A stretch of 7,468 bases of DNA. It comes from an uncultured Clostridia bacterium. GTDB lineage: Bacteria; Bacillota; Clostridia; Oscillospirales; Acutalibacteraceae. Below are positions 1-6,517 of this stretch, one piece after another (within the stretch, counting starts at the first letter, position 1; the number at the start of each line of letters is the position of its first letter). Where the stretch lies: contig CALDPI010000064.1 in NCBI GenBank assembly GCA_937912045.1, positions 1-7,468 of the forward strand, given 5' to 3'. Under the pieces are notes generated by a model. That model saw only the letters and a program-made list of their open reading frames with translations, searched no databases and was not told the origin of the DNA. A program made the translations under genes and the position numbers.

Positions 1-475
1 GAGCTTTGGCAAAAAGGTCATAAAGCGTATGAACGAAAGGGGAATGGTGGTGGATTTATCCCACCTTAATGACCAGTCCTTTTCTGAAGCGTTGCCGCTT
101 GCAGACAGGGTGCTGGCAACCCATTCCTGCTGTCGTAATATAGAAAATGTGCCACGCAATTTGACAGATGAGCAAATAAGGGCTATTATAGATAAAAACG
201 GGCTTATCGGTATCTGTCTTTATCCGCGCTTTTTGGGCGGTGATGACGTTTTTTCGGCTTTTTCCCGTCATCTTTCCCATCTGCTTTCGCTCGGTGGGGA
301 GAACGCTGTGGCAATCGGCTCCGATTTTGACGGTGCTGCTATGAGCGACAGGCTGGATTCGGTCGATAAAATACCAAAGCTTTATAAATATCTTTCTAAA
401 AACTATGATAAAAAACAGCTTAATAAGCTGTTTTTCGATAACGCTTTTAATTTTTTTACAGGATGTGGAAAATAA
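1..475 (+). CDS. Membrane dipeptidase-like peptidase (family M19), C-terminal part, 5'-truncated by window edge
   Basis: Family M19 (renal/membrane dipeptidase type) enzymes are binuclear zinc metallopeptidases that hydrolyse dipeptides, some accepting D-residues at the C-terminal position. The reading frame is open from base 2 and encodes 157 residues, roughly the C-terminal half of a family of about 310 residues. Visible hallmarks in order are a VVDLSH segment (metal-ligand His region), then THS followed by the CR...VPRNLTD segment (second metal-ligand His and the substrate-binding Arg), then IGSDFDG (the conserved Asp near the active site). The tail FDNAFNFF matches the usual N-x-x-x-F ending of the family. 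No signal peptide can be judged because the N-terminus is missing. The stop codon overlaps the thrC start by one base, which suggests an operon. The family call is secure. Substrate and location in the cell are not determinable here. Confidence 0.9.
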   Translation, partial: SFGKKVIKRMNERGMVVDLSHLNDQSFSEALPLADRVLATHSCCRNIENVPRNLTDEQIRAIIDKNGLIGICLYPRFLGGDDVFSAFSRHLSHLLSLGGENAVAIGSDFDGAAMSDRLDSVDKIPKLYKYLSKNYDKKQLNKLFFDNAFNFFTGCGK

Positions 476-1956
476 TGAATTATGTAAGCACAAGGGATAA
501 TAACGTGTCCGTTCCGTCCGCAAGGGCAATCGGACTTGGAATATCGGAAGACGGCGGACTTTTCCTGCCTGAGAGCATTCCGACTCTCACAGCGGAAGAA
601 ATTGCCGCACTCGTTTCTATGGACTATAAGGGCAGGGCAAAGCTTGTGCTTTCAAAATTCCTTACAGACTTCACACAGGACGAGATTTCTCACTGTGTCG
701 AGGGCGCGTATACAGGAAGCTTTGACGAGGAGCTTCCTGCACCGATTTATGCTCTTGACAGAACCGTCGGCATACTCGAACTCTGGCACGGTCCCACCTG
801 TGCATTTAAGGACCTCGCACTTCAGATTTTGCCCTATCTTCTCACCGTTTCGGCAAAGAAGATTGATTCAGGCAAGATTGTAATTCTCGTTGCCACCTCG
901 GGCGATACGGGCAAGGCCGCGCTTGAGGGCTTTAAGGACGTGGAAAACACAGATATAATCGTCTTCTACCCGAGCGACGGCGTCAGCGCAATGCAGAAGC
1001 TGCAGATGGACAGTCAAGAGGGTAACAACGTCTGTGTTTGTGCCATAAAGGGCAACTTTGACGATGCGCAAAGCCGCGTTAAAGAAATATTTACAGATGC
1101 CGCAATGAAGGAAAAGCTTGCCGAAGGCGGCTACGTATTCTCCAGCGCAAACTCAATAAACTGGGGTCGTCTTGTTCCGCAGATTGTATATTATGTTTCG
1201 GCATATTGCGATATGCTGAGCGTCGGAACAGATTTAAAGAACGGCTTTAACGTAACCGTTCCCACAGGCAACTTCGGCAATATTCTGGCAGCGTATTACG
1301 CAAAGCAGATGGGCGTGCCGATTAATAAGCTTATATGCGCGTCAAACGAAAACAACGTGCTTACCGATTTCATAAATACAGGTGTGTATGACCGCAACCG
1401 TGCGTTCCATACCACAATGTCGCCCTCAATGGATATTCTCATTTCAAGCAATCTCGAGCGTATGCTTTATATGCTCTCCGACTGCGACGATAAAAAGGTC
1501 ACAGAGTGGCAAAATGCCCTGAAGGCCGACGGTCGTTTTGAGGTCACAGAGGACGTAAAGGCGAAGATTGGAGAAATTTTCTATGGTGGCTGCTGCGACG
1601 ATGAAAAAACCAAGGCAACCATTAAGGAAACCTATGAAAAGTACGGTTATCTGCTTGATACTCACACCGCAGTTGCTGTTGCGGTTTATAACGAGTACCG
1701 CGAAAAATCGGGTGACACCACACCGGCAATAATTGCCTCAACCGCAAGCCCTTATAAGTTTGCAAACAGCGTGCTCGAGGCGCTGGAGCTTGACGATGAC
1801 GGTGACGATTTCAAAAAGCTTTCGGTACTGTCAAAAAGCACAGGTACCACCATTCCTCAGCCTATTGCAGCGCTTCGTGGAAAGACACGTCGCTTCTCTG
1901 AGGTTATCGACCGCGACGATATGAAAAAGGCGGTTTGTGATTATCTCGGAATATAA
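475..1956 (+). CDS. thrC: Threonine synthase
   Basis: This PLP enzyme converts O-phospho-L-homoserine to L-threonine plus phosphate, the last step of threonine biosynthesis in the cytosol. The 493-residue product is the long form typical of Clostridia. Visible features are the N-terminal MNYVSTRDN segment, the PLP Schiff-base lysine K112 in HGPTCAFKDLALQ, the SGDTG loop (142-146), the SSANSINWGR stretch (223-232) and the phosphate-cradle loop PTGNFGN (263-269). I place the start at 475 (MNYVSTRDN) rather than the in-frame ATG at 463. The later ATG overlaps the upstream TAA stop in an ATAATG arrangement typical of translational coupling, and it keeps the usual family N-terminus. The 463 start would add only four residues (MWKI) and has no room for a ribosome binding site. 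No promoter is seen within the upstream dipeptidase part, and a strong hairpin follows the stop. Confidence 0.97.
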   Translation: MNYVSTRDNNVSVPSARAIGLGISEDGGLFLPESIPTLTAEEIAALVSMDYKGRAKLVLSKFLTDFTQDEISHCVEGAYTGSFDEELPAPIYALDRTVGILELWHGPTCAFKDLALQILPYLLTVSAKKIDSGKIVILVATSGDTGKAALEGFKDVENTDIIVFYPSDGVSAMQKLQMDSQEGNNVCVCAIKGNFDDAQSRVKEIFTDAAMKEKLAEGGYVFSSANSINWGRLVPQIVYYVSAYCDMLSVGTDLKNGFNVTVPTGNFGNILAAYYAKQMGVPINKLICASNENNVLTDFINTGVYDRNRAFHTTMSPSMDILISSNLERMLYMLSDCDDKKVTEWQNALKADGRFEVTEDVKAKIGEIFYGGCCDDEKTKATIKETYEKYGYLLDTHTAVAVAVYNEYREKSGDTTPAIIASTASPYKFANSVLEALELDDDGDDFKKLSVLSKSTGTTIPQPIAALRGKTRRFSEVIDRDDMKKAVCDYLGI

Positions 1957-1985
1957 AAATTGCCCCGTCATAGCGGGGCAATTTT
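1956..1985. terminator. Bidirectional intrinsic terminator between convergent thrC and the DUF1540 gene
   Basis: A 12-bp perfect stem (1956-1967 with 1974-1985) closes a 6-base loop. The core is GCCCCG/CGGGGC, flanked by A-run on one side and T-run on the other, so a T-tract follows the GC core on either strand. It begins at the last base of the thrC stop codon and lies 11 bases from the stop codon of the minus-strand gene. It can therefore end both transcripts. Confidence 0.9.
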
Positions 1986-1996
1986 AAAATCAGCTG

Positions 1997-2173
1997 TTAC
2001 GCCTTTGCCTTAAAGGTTCTGCAGGAGGTCTCAGAGCATTCGCAGGCGTGGCTGTCGCCACCAACCGTGATGTGACCTGCATGGCAGTTGTCCTTTTCCG
2101 AATGGTAAACACAGCTCTCAACACTGCATTTAATTCCGTCTACCACGTTGCAATCCTTGCAATCGTTATTCAT
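1997..2173 (-). CDS. Small Cys-rich DUF1540-domain protein
   Basis: A 58-residue protein with eight cysteines (C5, C8, C16, C21, C30, C44, C46, C51) and four histidines (24, 31, 34, 42). The pattern IKCSVESCVYH...C.A..ITVG.......C..T.C.TFK is that of DUF1540, a family of very small cytosolic proteins in Firmicutes. The Cys/His spacing suggests a metal-binding knuckle, but the function is unknown and I do not assign one. I chose the ATG at 2173 (MNNDCKDC). AAAGGA (2182-2187) lies 8 bases upstream, and the domain needs nothing more N-terminal. The longer in-frame starts at 2182 and 2227 either overlap this ribosome binding site or add a hydrophobic stretch encoded by AT-rich intergenic DNA. The gene is convergent with thrC and divergent from the phosphoesterase gene. 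Confidence 0.88.
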   Translation of the reverse strand: MNNDCKDCNVVDGIKCSVESCVYHSEKDNCHAGHITVGGDSHACECSETSCRTFKAKA

Positions 2174-2181
2174 AACAAACA

Positions 2182-2187
2182 TCCTTT
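2182..2187 (-). promoter_or_regulatory. Ribosome binding site deciding the DUF1540 gene start
   Basis: On the minus strand AAAGGA is followed by 8 bases and then ATG at 2173. An in-frame ATG at 2182 shares its first base with this motif and so cannot use it. The same module, with the same spacing, precedes glmM. Confidence 0.7.
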
Positions 2188-2217
2188 CAAAAAAAATTAT
2201 GCCGTTTGGCAGTATTA

Positions 2218-2229
2218 TTATGCGCATAA
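2218..2229. promoter_or_regulatory. Perfect 12-bp palindrome TTATGCGCATAA, candidate operator
   Basis: TTATGCGCATAA is identical to its reverse complement. It lies in the 81-base gap between the divergent DUF1540 and phosphoesterase genes, 26 bases before the start of the latter. A dimeric repressor bound here could affect either gene. I could not place convincing -35/-10 pairs for either direction, so the operator role is inference. No known regulator consensus was recognised. Confidence 0.35.
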
Positions 2230-2254
2230 CTTTTTAAAATATAGGTGATATTTA

Positions 2255-2935
2255 ATGTCTTTATATGCAATTTCTGATTTGCATTTGTCGCTCTCTGCGG
2301 ACAAGCCGATGGACGTTTTCCGCGGCTGGCAGGGCTATGTGGAAAGGCTTAAGGCAAATTGGTGCCGTCTTGTGACAGAGGACGACACCGTTGTAATCCC
2401 GGGCGACATTTCGTGGGCAATGAAGCTGTCCGACGCCAAGGCGGACTTTGCGTTTTTAAATTCACTGCCCGGCAAAAAAATCATATTAAAGGGCAATCAC
2501 GATTTGTGGTGGTCAACCGCCAAAAAATTAACCCAATTTTTGGAAGAAAACGGCTTTGATACCATCACCTTCGTTTTCAATAATGCCGTCACGGTAGAGG
2601 ATAAGGCCGTTTGCGGAACGCGCGGCTGGTTTTATGATATCGCCGCAGAGGATAAGGTGGTTTTGCGCGAGGCAGGGCGACTCGACACCTCGATAACGGC
2701 GGCAAAAAAGACGGGCCTCACGCCCGTTGTTTTCACGCATTATCCACCCGTTTATAAGGATTGGGTGTGCGAGGAAATTTTCGGCATTATTAAAAAACAC
2801 GGCATAAAAACGGTTTACCACGGCCACATTCACGGCTCGGGGCTTAACAATGCGACAAAGGAATACGATGGGGTTAATTTTCGTCTTTTGTCGGCAGATT
2901 GCGTCGAATTTTGCCCTGTGCCTATATTATTATAA
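2255..2935 (+). CDS. Calcineurin-like metallophosphoesterase (COG1768-like)
   Basis: A 226-residue predicted cytosolic phosphohydrolase with every hallmark of the calcineurin-like metallophosphoesterase fold. These are D8-x-H10 in SDLHL, GDISW (50-54, metal-bridging D51), GNHD (80-83, N81 and H82), H162 in THYPP, and GHIH (190-193, H191 and H193). These residues normally bind two divalent metals and catalyse phosphoester hydrolysis. The compact length and the GDISWAM and KGNHDLWW signatures fit the predicted phosphohydrolases grouped in COG1768. The natural substrate is not known to me and cannot be read from sequence. AGGTGA (2243-2248) lies 6 bases before the ATG. No signal peptide or membrane segment is seen. 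No hairpin terminator follows it; the DNA after the stop is simply very A/T-rich and leads into the tig promoter. Confidence 0.93.
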   Translation: MSLYAISDLHLSLSADKPMDVFRGWQGYVERLKANWCRLVTEDDTVVIPGDISWAMKLSDAKADFAFLNSLPGKKIILKGNHDLWWSTAKKLTQFLEENGFDTITFVFNNAVTVEDKAVCGTRGWFYDIAAEDKVVLREAGRLDTSITAAKKTGLTPVVFTHYPPVYKDWVCEEIFGIIKKHGIKTVYHGHIHGSGLNNATKEYDGVNFRLLSADCVEFCPVPILL

Positions 2936-2964
2936 AAAAAATTTAAAATAAATTAAAAAAAATA

Positions 2965-2993
2965 TGGAAAATTAAGTCACTATATGATATAGT
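2965..2993 (+). promoter_or_regulatory. Candidate sigma-A promoter of tig with extended -10
   Basis: The -35 candidate TGGAAA (2965-2970, 4 of 6 consensus bases) lies 17 bases from the -10 TATAGT (2988-2993, 5 of 6). The -10 is preceded by TGA, giving an extended TGnTATAGT. Immediately upstream (about 2934-2963) is a nearly pure A/T stretch with long A-tracts that could act as an UP element. Transcription would start near 3000, giving a leader of about 26 bases. Confidence 0.6.
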
Positions 2994-3012
2994 TATATGG
3001 AATGATTAACTC

Positions 3013-3017
3013 GGAGG
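3013..3017 (+). promoter_or_regulatory. Ribosome binding site deciding the tig start
   Basis: GGAGG lies 8 bases before the ATG at 3026. The in-frame ATG at 3002 lies upstream of this motif, almost at the predicted transcription start, so it is very unlikely to be used. Confidence 0.85.
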
Positions 3018-3025
3018 TAAAAAAC

Positions 3026-4423
3026 ATGAGTTTGAAAGAAGCAAAAAAAGTAGATACCAACAGATATGAGTTGGAAATCACAATAGACGGACAGGCCTTT
3101 TCTGATGCAATCACAAAGGTTTACAAGAAGAACGGCAAGAACATAAGCGTTCCCGGCTTCCGTAAGGGCAAGGCTCCCTTGGCACTTGTTGAGCAGTATT
3201 ATGGTGAGTCTGTTTTCTATGAAGACGCACTTAACCTTCTCTATGCTGACGCTTTAGAGGCAGCCGCAGAGGAAGCAGGCGTTGAAATTGTTGACGATAA
3301 GATGGACTTTGACCTTGTTTCAATCAGCAAGGCAGACGGCGTTGACTTCAAGGTGACGCTCACCGTTGTTCCCGACGTAGAGCTTGGCGAGTATAAGGGT
3401 CTAAAGGCAGAGCGCGTAACACCCGTCGTAACCGACGAGGAGGTTGACGCAGAGCTCAACCAGATGGCTAACCGCAACGCAAGAATGGTTGCAGTTGAGG
3501 ACAGAGCAGCAGAGGACGGCGATATCACCGTTATCGATTTTGAGGGCTTTGTTGATGACGTTGCTTTCGAGGGCGGCAAGGGTGAATCCTATTCGCTCAC
3601 ACTTGGCTCCGGTCAGTTTATCCCCGGCTTTGAAGAGCAGGTTGCAGGCCACAACGTTGGCGAGGAGTTTGACGTTAACGTAACCTTCCCTGAGGATTAT
3701 CAGGCAGAAGACCTTAAGGGCAAGGCCGCTGTGTTCAAGGTAAAGCTGCACGAAATCAAAAAGCGTGAACTCCCTGCGATTGACGATGAGTTTGCAAAGG
3801 ATGTTTCCGAGTTTGAGACTCTCGCAGAGTTCAAAGAGGACATAAAGAAGCATCAGCTCGAGCACAAGACTCGCCACGCTGATGAGGACGTTGAAAATAC
3901 ACTCGTTGATGCGATTGTTGATTCTATGAAGGCAGAAATCCCCGAGGCAATGATTGAAAACCGTTGCAACCAGACACTTCAGGATTTCGCATACAGACTT
4001 CAGATGCAGGGCATGAACCTTGATACCTATCTGCAGTACACAGGCTCCACCGCTGACGAGTTTAAGGCAAGTTTCCGTCCCCAGGCTGAAAAGCAGGTTA
4101 AGATGCGCTTGGCACTTGAAAAGATTGTTAAGCTTGAAAACATCGAGGTTTCGGATGAGGACGTTGACGCTGAGATTAAGAAGATGGCAGAAAGCTACGG
4201 CGTGAGCGAGGAGCAGGTTAAGTCCGCCGTTCCCGTAAAGGAAATGAAGAAGGATTTGGCTGTTACCAAGGCACTTGAGCTTGTAAAGAGCAGCGCTGTC
4301 GTAACCGACGTTGAGAAGAAGACCGAGAAAAAGGCTCCTGCTAAGAAGCCTGCGGCTAAGAAGACAACAACTGCTGCAAAGAAACCTGCCGCAAAGAAGA
4401 CAGAAGAAAAGAAAGAAGACTAA
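3026..4423 (+). CDS. tig: Trigger factor, ribosome-associated chaperone and peptidyl-prolyl isomerase, with Lys/Ala-rich tail
   Basis: Trigger factor binds the ribosome exit tunnel and shields nascent chains. The 465-residue product has the three expected parts. The N-terminal ribosome-binding domain (about 1-130) carries the docking signature PGFRKGKAP (43-51). The FKBP-type isomerase domain (about 160-245) includes the DGD, LGSGQFIPGFEEQ and FPEDY segments. The helical C-terminal chaperone domain spans about 247-425. Trigger factors are usually about 430 residues. Here residues 430-465 form an extra tail of 14 Lys, 8 Ala and 3 Pro in 36 residues, with net charge about +8 and a repeated AKKPAAKKT. 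The tail is probably disordered and its role is unknown. The start at 3026 is fixed by the GGAGG motif. The gene has its own candidate promoter and a terminator separates it from clpP. Confidence 0.97.
   Translation: MSLKEAKKVDTNRYELEITIDGQAFSDAITKVYKKNGKNISVPGFRKGKAPLALVEQYYGESVFYEDALNLLYADALEAAAEEAGVEIVDDKMDFDLVSISKADGVDFKVTLTVVPDVELGEYKGLKAERVTPVVTDEEVDAELNQMANRNARMVAVEDRAAEDGDITVIDFEGFVDDVAFEGGKGESYSLTLGSGQFIPGFEEQVAGHNVGEEFDVNVTFPEDYQAEDLKGKAAVFKVKLHEIKKRELPAIDDEFAKDVSEFETLAEFKEDIKKHQLEHKTRHADEDVENTLVDAIVDSMKAEIPEAMIENRCNQTLQDFAYRLQMQGMNLDTYLQYTGSTADEFKASFRPQAEKQVKMRLALEKIVKLENIEVSDEDVDAEIKKMAESYGVSEEQVKSAVPVKEMKKDLAVTKALELVKSSAVVTDVEKKTEKKAPAKKPAAKKTTTAAKKPAAKKTEEKKED
4340..4402 (+). 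repeat. Two exact AKKPAAKKT peptide repeats in the trigger factor tail
   Basis: Residues 439-447 (4340-4366) and 451-459 (4376-4402) are the same nine residues, separated by TTA. The two 27-base copies differ at four positions, all synonymous. The repeat is therefore maintained at protein level or is old, rather than being a fresh DNA slippage product. Confidence 0.9.
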
Positions 4424-4435
4424 TATAAAGCATAT

Positions 4436-4457
4436 AAGGGGAGCAATGCTCCCTTTT
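4436..4457 (+). terminator. Intrinsic terminator after tig
   Basis: A 9-bp stem (4436-4444 with 4448-4456, one G-T wobble) with a 3-base AAT loop and core GGGAGC/GCTCCC runs into TTTT. The T-tract is short, so termination may be partial and some read-through into clpPX is possible. It begins 13 bases after the tig stop. Confidence 0.7.
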
Positions 4458-4458
4458 G

Positions 4459-4467
4459 TGCTATACT
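4459..4467 (+). promoter_or_regulatory. Candidate extended -10 promoter for clpPX
   Basis: TGCTATACT matches the TGn-TATAAT extended -10 pattern (hexamer 5 of 6). No good -35 lies 16-18 bases upstream, where the tig terminator stem sits. It abuts the terminator tail, and transcription would start near 4474, giving a leader of about 46 bases. A weaker -10-like CATAAT lies at 4491-4496. I see no CtsR heptad repeat (GGTCAAA type) or CIRCE inverted repeat here. Confidence 0.4.
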
Positions 4468-4507
4468 GATTATATTTCTATTTATTTGCTCATAATATTT
4501 TATGATT

Positions 4508-4512
4508 GGAGG
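4508..4512 (+). promoter_or_regulatory. Ribosome binding site deciding the clpP start
   Basis: GGAGG lies 7 bases before the ATG at 4520. The in-frame ATG at 4502 precedes the motif and would add six residues (MIGGNL) that encode the ribosome binding site itself. Confidence 0.88.
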
Positions 4513-4519
4513 AAATTTA

Positions 4520-5101
4520 ATGAACACGATACCATATGTAATTGAACAGACCAGTCGCGGAGAACGCTCTTATGATATTTTTTCAAGACTTCTCAACGAT
4601 AGAATAATTATGCTCAACGACCAGGTTGATAACTCATCTGCAAGCCTTATCATAGCACAGATGCTTTATTTAGAGGGTCAGGACCCCGATAAAGATATAA
4701 ACTTTTATATCAACAGCCCCGGCGGCTCTGTTTCGGCGGGAATGGCAATCTATGATACAATGCAGTACATCAAGTGTGACGTAAGCACAATCTGCATAGG
4801 CATGGCGGCAAGCATGGGCGCTTTCCTGCTGTCGTCAGGCGCAAAGGGCAAGCGTTATGCTCTGCCCAACTCTGAGATTATGATTCATCAGCCCCTGGGT
4901 GCTGCAGAGGGTCAGGCAACGGACATTCTTATTCACGCTCGCCACATTGAAAAGACGAGAGAAAACCTCAACCAGATTCTCGCAAAGAACACCGGCAAGC
5001 CGATTGAGCAAATCAGAATCGATACCGAGCGCGACAACTTTATGTCCGCGGCAGAGGCTTGCGAATACGGCCTTATCGATAAGGTAATCGAAAAACGCTG
5101 A
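4520..5101 (+). CDS. clpP: ATP-dependent Clp protease proteolytic subunit
   Basis: ClpP is the serine peptidase that assembles as a double heptameric ring and degrades proteins fed by a Clp ATPase. The 193-residue product is the usual length. The catalytic triad is in place: S98 in GMAASMG, H123 in MIHQP and D172 in ERDNFMSA. Other family marks are EQTSRGERSYDIFSRLL near the N-terminus, the oxyanion region NSPGGSVSAGMAIYDTM (65-81) and the C-terminal EYGLIDKVIEKR. It begins close to the mature N-terminus of the family, so no long propeptide is expected. It is followed after 11 bases by clpX, whose ribosome binding site overlaps the clpP stop. This fits one transcript and matched production of the two partners. 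Confidence 0.98.
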   Translation: MNTIPYVIEQTSRGERSYDIFSRLLNDRIIMLNDQVDNSSASLIIAQMLYLEGQDPDKDINFYINSPGGSVSAGMAIYDTMQYIKCDVSTICIGMAASMGAFLLSSGAKGKRYALPNSEIMIHQPLGAAEGQATDILIHARHIEKTRENLNQILAKNTGKPIEQIRIDTERDNFMSAAEACEYGLIDKVIEKR

Positions 5102-5112
5102 GAGGAATAAAG

Positions 5113-6363
5113 ATGTCGGGTAACAGTAACGATAACCAGATAAGATGCTCCTTCTGCGGCAAAACACAGGACGAGGTTGCCCGTCTTGTCGAGGGACCGG
5201 GCGTTTATATATGCGACCGCTGTGTTGAATTTTGCAGCTCGCTCATTTTTGACGAGCCGTTGCCGCACAGGAACAAAAAGGCAGACAAGGAAGAGTTCAA
5301 GCTTTTAAAGCCTGCCGAAATTAAAAAAAGACTTGACGAGTACGTAATCGGACAGGAAGAGGCAAAAATCACCCTTTCCGTCGCAGTTTACAACCACTAT
5401 AAGCGCATAATGTCGGCAAAGGACGACGGGGTTGAGCTCAGCAAGAGCAACGTGCTTATGCTCGGACCCACGGGCGTGGGCAAGACCCTGCTCGCACAGA
5501 CGCTTGCAAAAATTCTCGACGTGCCGATTGCCATAACCGACGCCACCACACTCACAGAGGCGGGCTACGTCGGTGAGGACGTTGAAAACATACTGCTCCG
5601 CTTGATACAGGCGGCGGATTTCGATGTAGAGCGTGCCGAAAAGGGAATAATCTACGTTGACGAGATTGATAAAATCGCACGCAAATCCGAAAATGCCTCC
5701 ATCACGCGTGACGTCAGCGGCGAGGGCGTGCAGCAGGCACTTCTTAAAATTCTTGAGGGTACCGTATCAAATGTTCCTCCGCAGGGTGGCAGAAAGCATC
5801 CGCAGCAGGAGTTTATACAGATTGATACCACAAATATCCTCTTCATTTGTGCAGGTGCGTTTGACGGAATTGATAAGGTCATTGAAAAGCGTATCGGCGG
5901 AAGCAGCCTCGGCTTCGGCGCAGAGGTTAAGTCGGAAAAGGATATAAAGAGTGAGGCGGCGCTCGTCGTCCCCACCCATCAGGACCTTGTAAGATTCGGT
6001 ATGATACCCGAGCTTGTCGGTCGTCTTCCCGTAATTACCGCACTTAAGGGTATGGACCGCGAGGCGCTCATCAGAATAATGACCGAGCCCAAGAATTCGG
6101 TAATACGTCAGTATGAGGCTCTCTTCCGTATGGACGGGGTCGAGCTTGAGTTCGAGCCTGCGGCACTTTCAAAAATTGCCGACATCACGATAGAACGCAA
6201 AACAGGCGCCAGAGGACTCCGCTCGGTTATTGAGGGAATCTTGCAGAACATAATGTTCGAAATCCCCTCGGATGATACCGTCAGCCGCGTGGTAATAACC
6301 GAAAAAACCGTCGAAGGCGGTGAGCCTTTGAAAGTGAAAAAGAAAAAAGCCGCGAATCAATAA
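5113..6363 (+). CDS. clpX: ATP-dependent Clp protease ATP-binding subunit ClpX
   Basis: ClpX is a hexameric AAA+ unfoldase that recognises substrates, unfolds them and threads them into ClpP. The 416-residue product has the N-terminal C4 zinc-binding domain (C12, C15, C34, C37), Walker A GPTGVGKT (118-125), pore-loop GYVGED (151-156), Walker B IIYVDEID (179-186), the sensor-1 region ILFICAGAF (242-250), the ClpP-docking loop as LGF within SLGFGA (265-270, in place of the classical IGF), arginine-finger region VGRLP (302-306) and sensor-2 GARGLR (365-370). A basic tail KVKKKKAANQ ends the protein. The ribosome binding site GAGGA (5102-5106) sits 6 bases before the ATG and overlaps the clpP TGA. 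No lon gene follows, unlike many Firmicutes, as a strong terminator comes next. Confidence 0.98.
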   Translation: MSGNSNDNQIRCSFCGKTQDEVARLVEGPGVYICDRCVEFCSSLIFDEPLPHRNKKADKEEFKLLKPAEIKKRLDEYVIGQEEAKITLSVAVYNHYKRIMSAKDDGVELSKSNVLMLGPTGVGKTLLAQTLAKILDVPIAITDATTLTEAGYVGEDVENILLRLIQAADFDVERAEKGIIYVDEIDKIARKSENASITRDVSGEGVQQALLKILEGTVSNVPPQGGRKHPQQEFIQIDTTNILFICAGAFDGIDKVIEKRIGGSSLGFGAEVKSEKDIKSEAALVVPTHQDLVRFGMIPELVGRLPVITALKGMDREALIRIMTEPKNSVIRQYEALFRMDGVELEFEPAALSKIADITIERKTGARGLRSVIEGILQNIMFEIPSDDTVSRVVITEKTVEGGEPLKVKKKKAANQ

Positions 6364-6366
6364 AGT

Positions 6367-6398
6367 AAAAGGACATAGCAAGCTGCTATGTCCTTTTT
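6367..6398 (+). terminator. Strong intrinsic terminator after clpX
   Basis: A perfect 14-bp stem (6367-6380 with 6384-6397) closes a 3-base AGC loop. The 3' arm ends in a run of five T, starting 3 bases after the clpX stop. It closes the clpPX transcription unit. Confidence 0.95.
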
Positions 6399-6517
6399 AT
6401 GTGATTTTTGGAAACCGCTTTTTTCAAGATTTTTTGTATAAAATGCCTTTCAATTTAAAATAATAATGGGAAATAAACAAAAAGTGCACAAAAAATCGCG
6501 GCAAAAATAGAAAACAG

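Noticed and set aside
56..529. A 157-codon minus-strand frame across the dipeptidase-thrC junction
   Set aside because: Both genes on the other strand are supported by conserved motifs, and this frame has no recognisable features.
2048..2248. A 66-codon plus-strand frame opposite the DUF1540 gene
   Set aside because: The minus-strand protein matches a known domain. The plus-strand product has no family match that I recognise.
3401..3877. A 158-codon open frame on the minus strand within tig
   Set aside because: It is antisense to the conserved FKBP domain of trigger factor, with low-complexity Leu/Cys/Val composition. No ribosome binding site or promoter supports it.
5863..5895. An IDKVIEKR octapeptide shared between ClpX (about 253-260) and the C-terminus of ClpP
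   Set aside because: Both segments are ordinary for their families and the codons differ, so this is coincidence rather than duplication.
5893..5922. LGF in place of IGF in the ClpX docking loop as a possible altered partner interface
   Set aside because: L/I/V-G-F variation is normal among ClpX proteins and the RIG..SLGFGA form looks typical of Clostridia. It is noted in the gene entry only.
6466..6510. A 14-codon ORF encoding a very basic peptide in the glmM leader region
   Set aside because: It has no ribosome binding site and lies upstream of the proposed glmM transcription start. It is the kind of Lys-rich ORF that A-rich DNA gives by chance.
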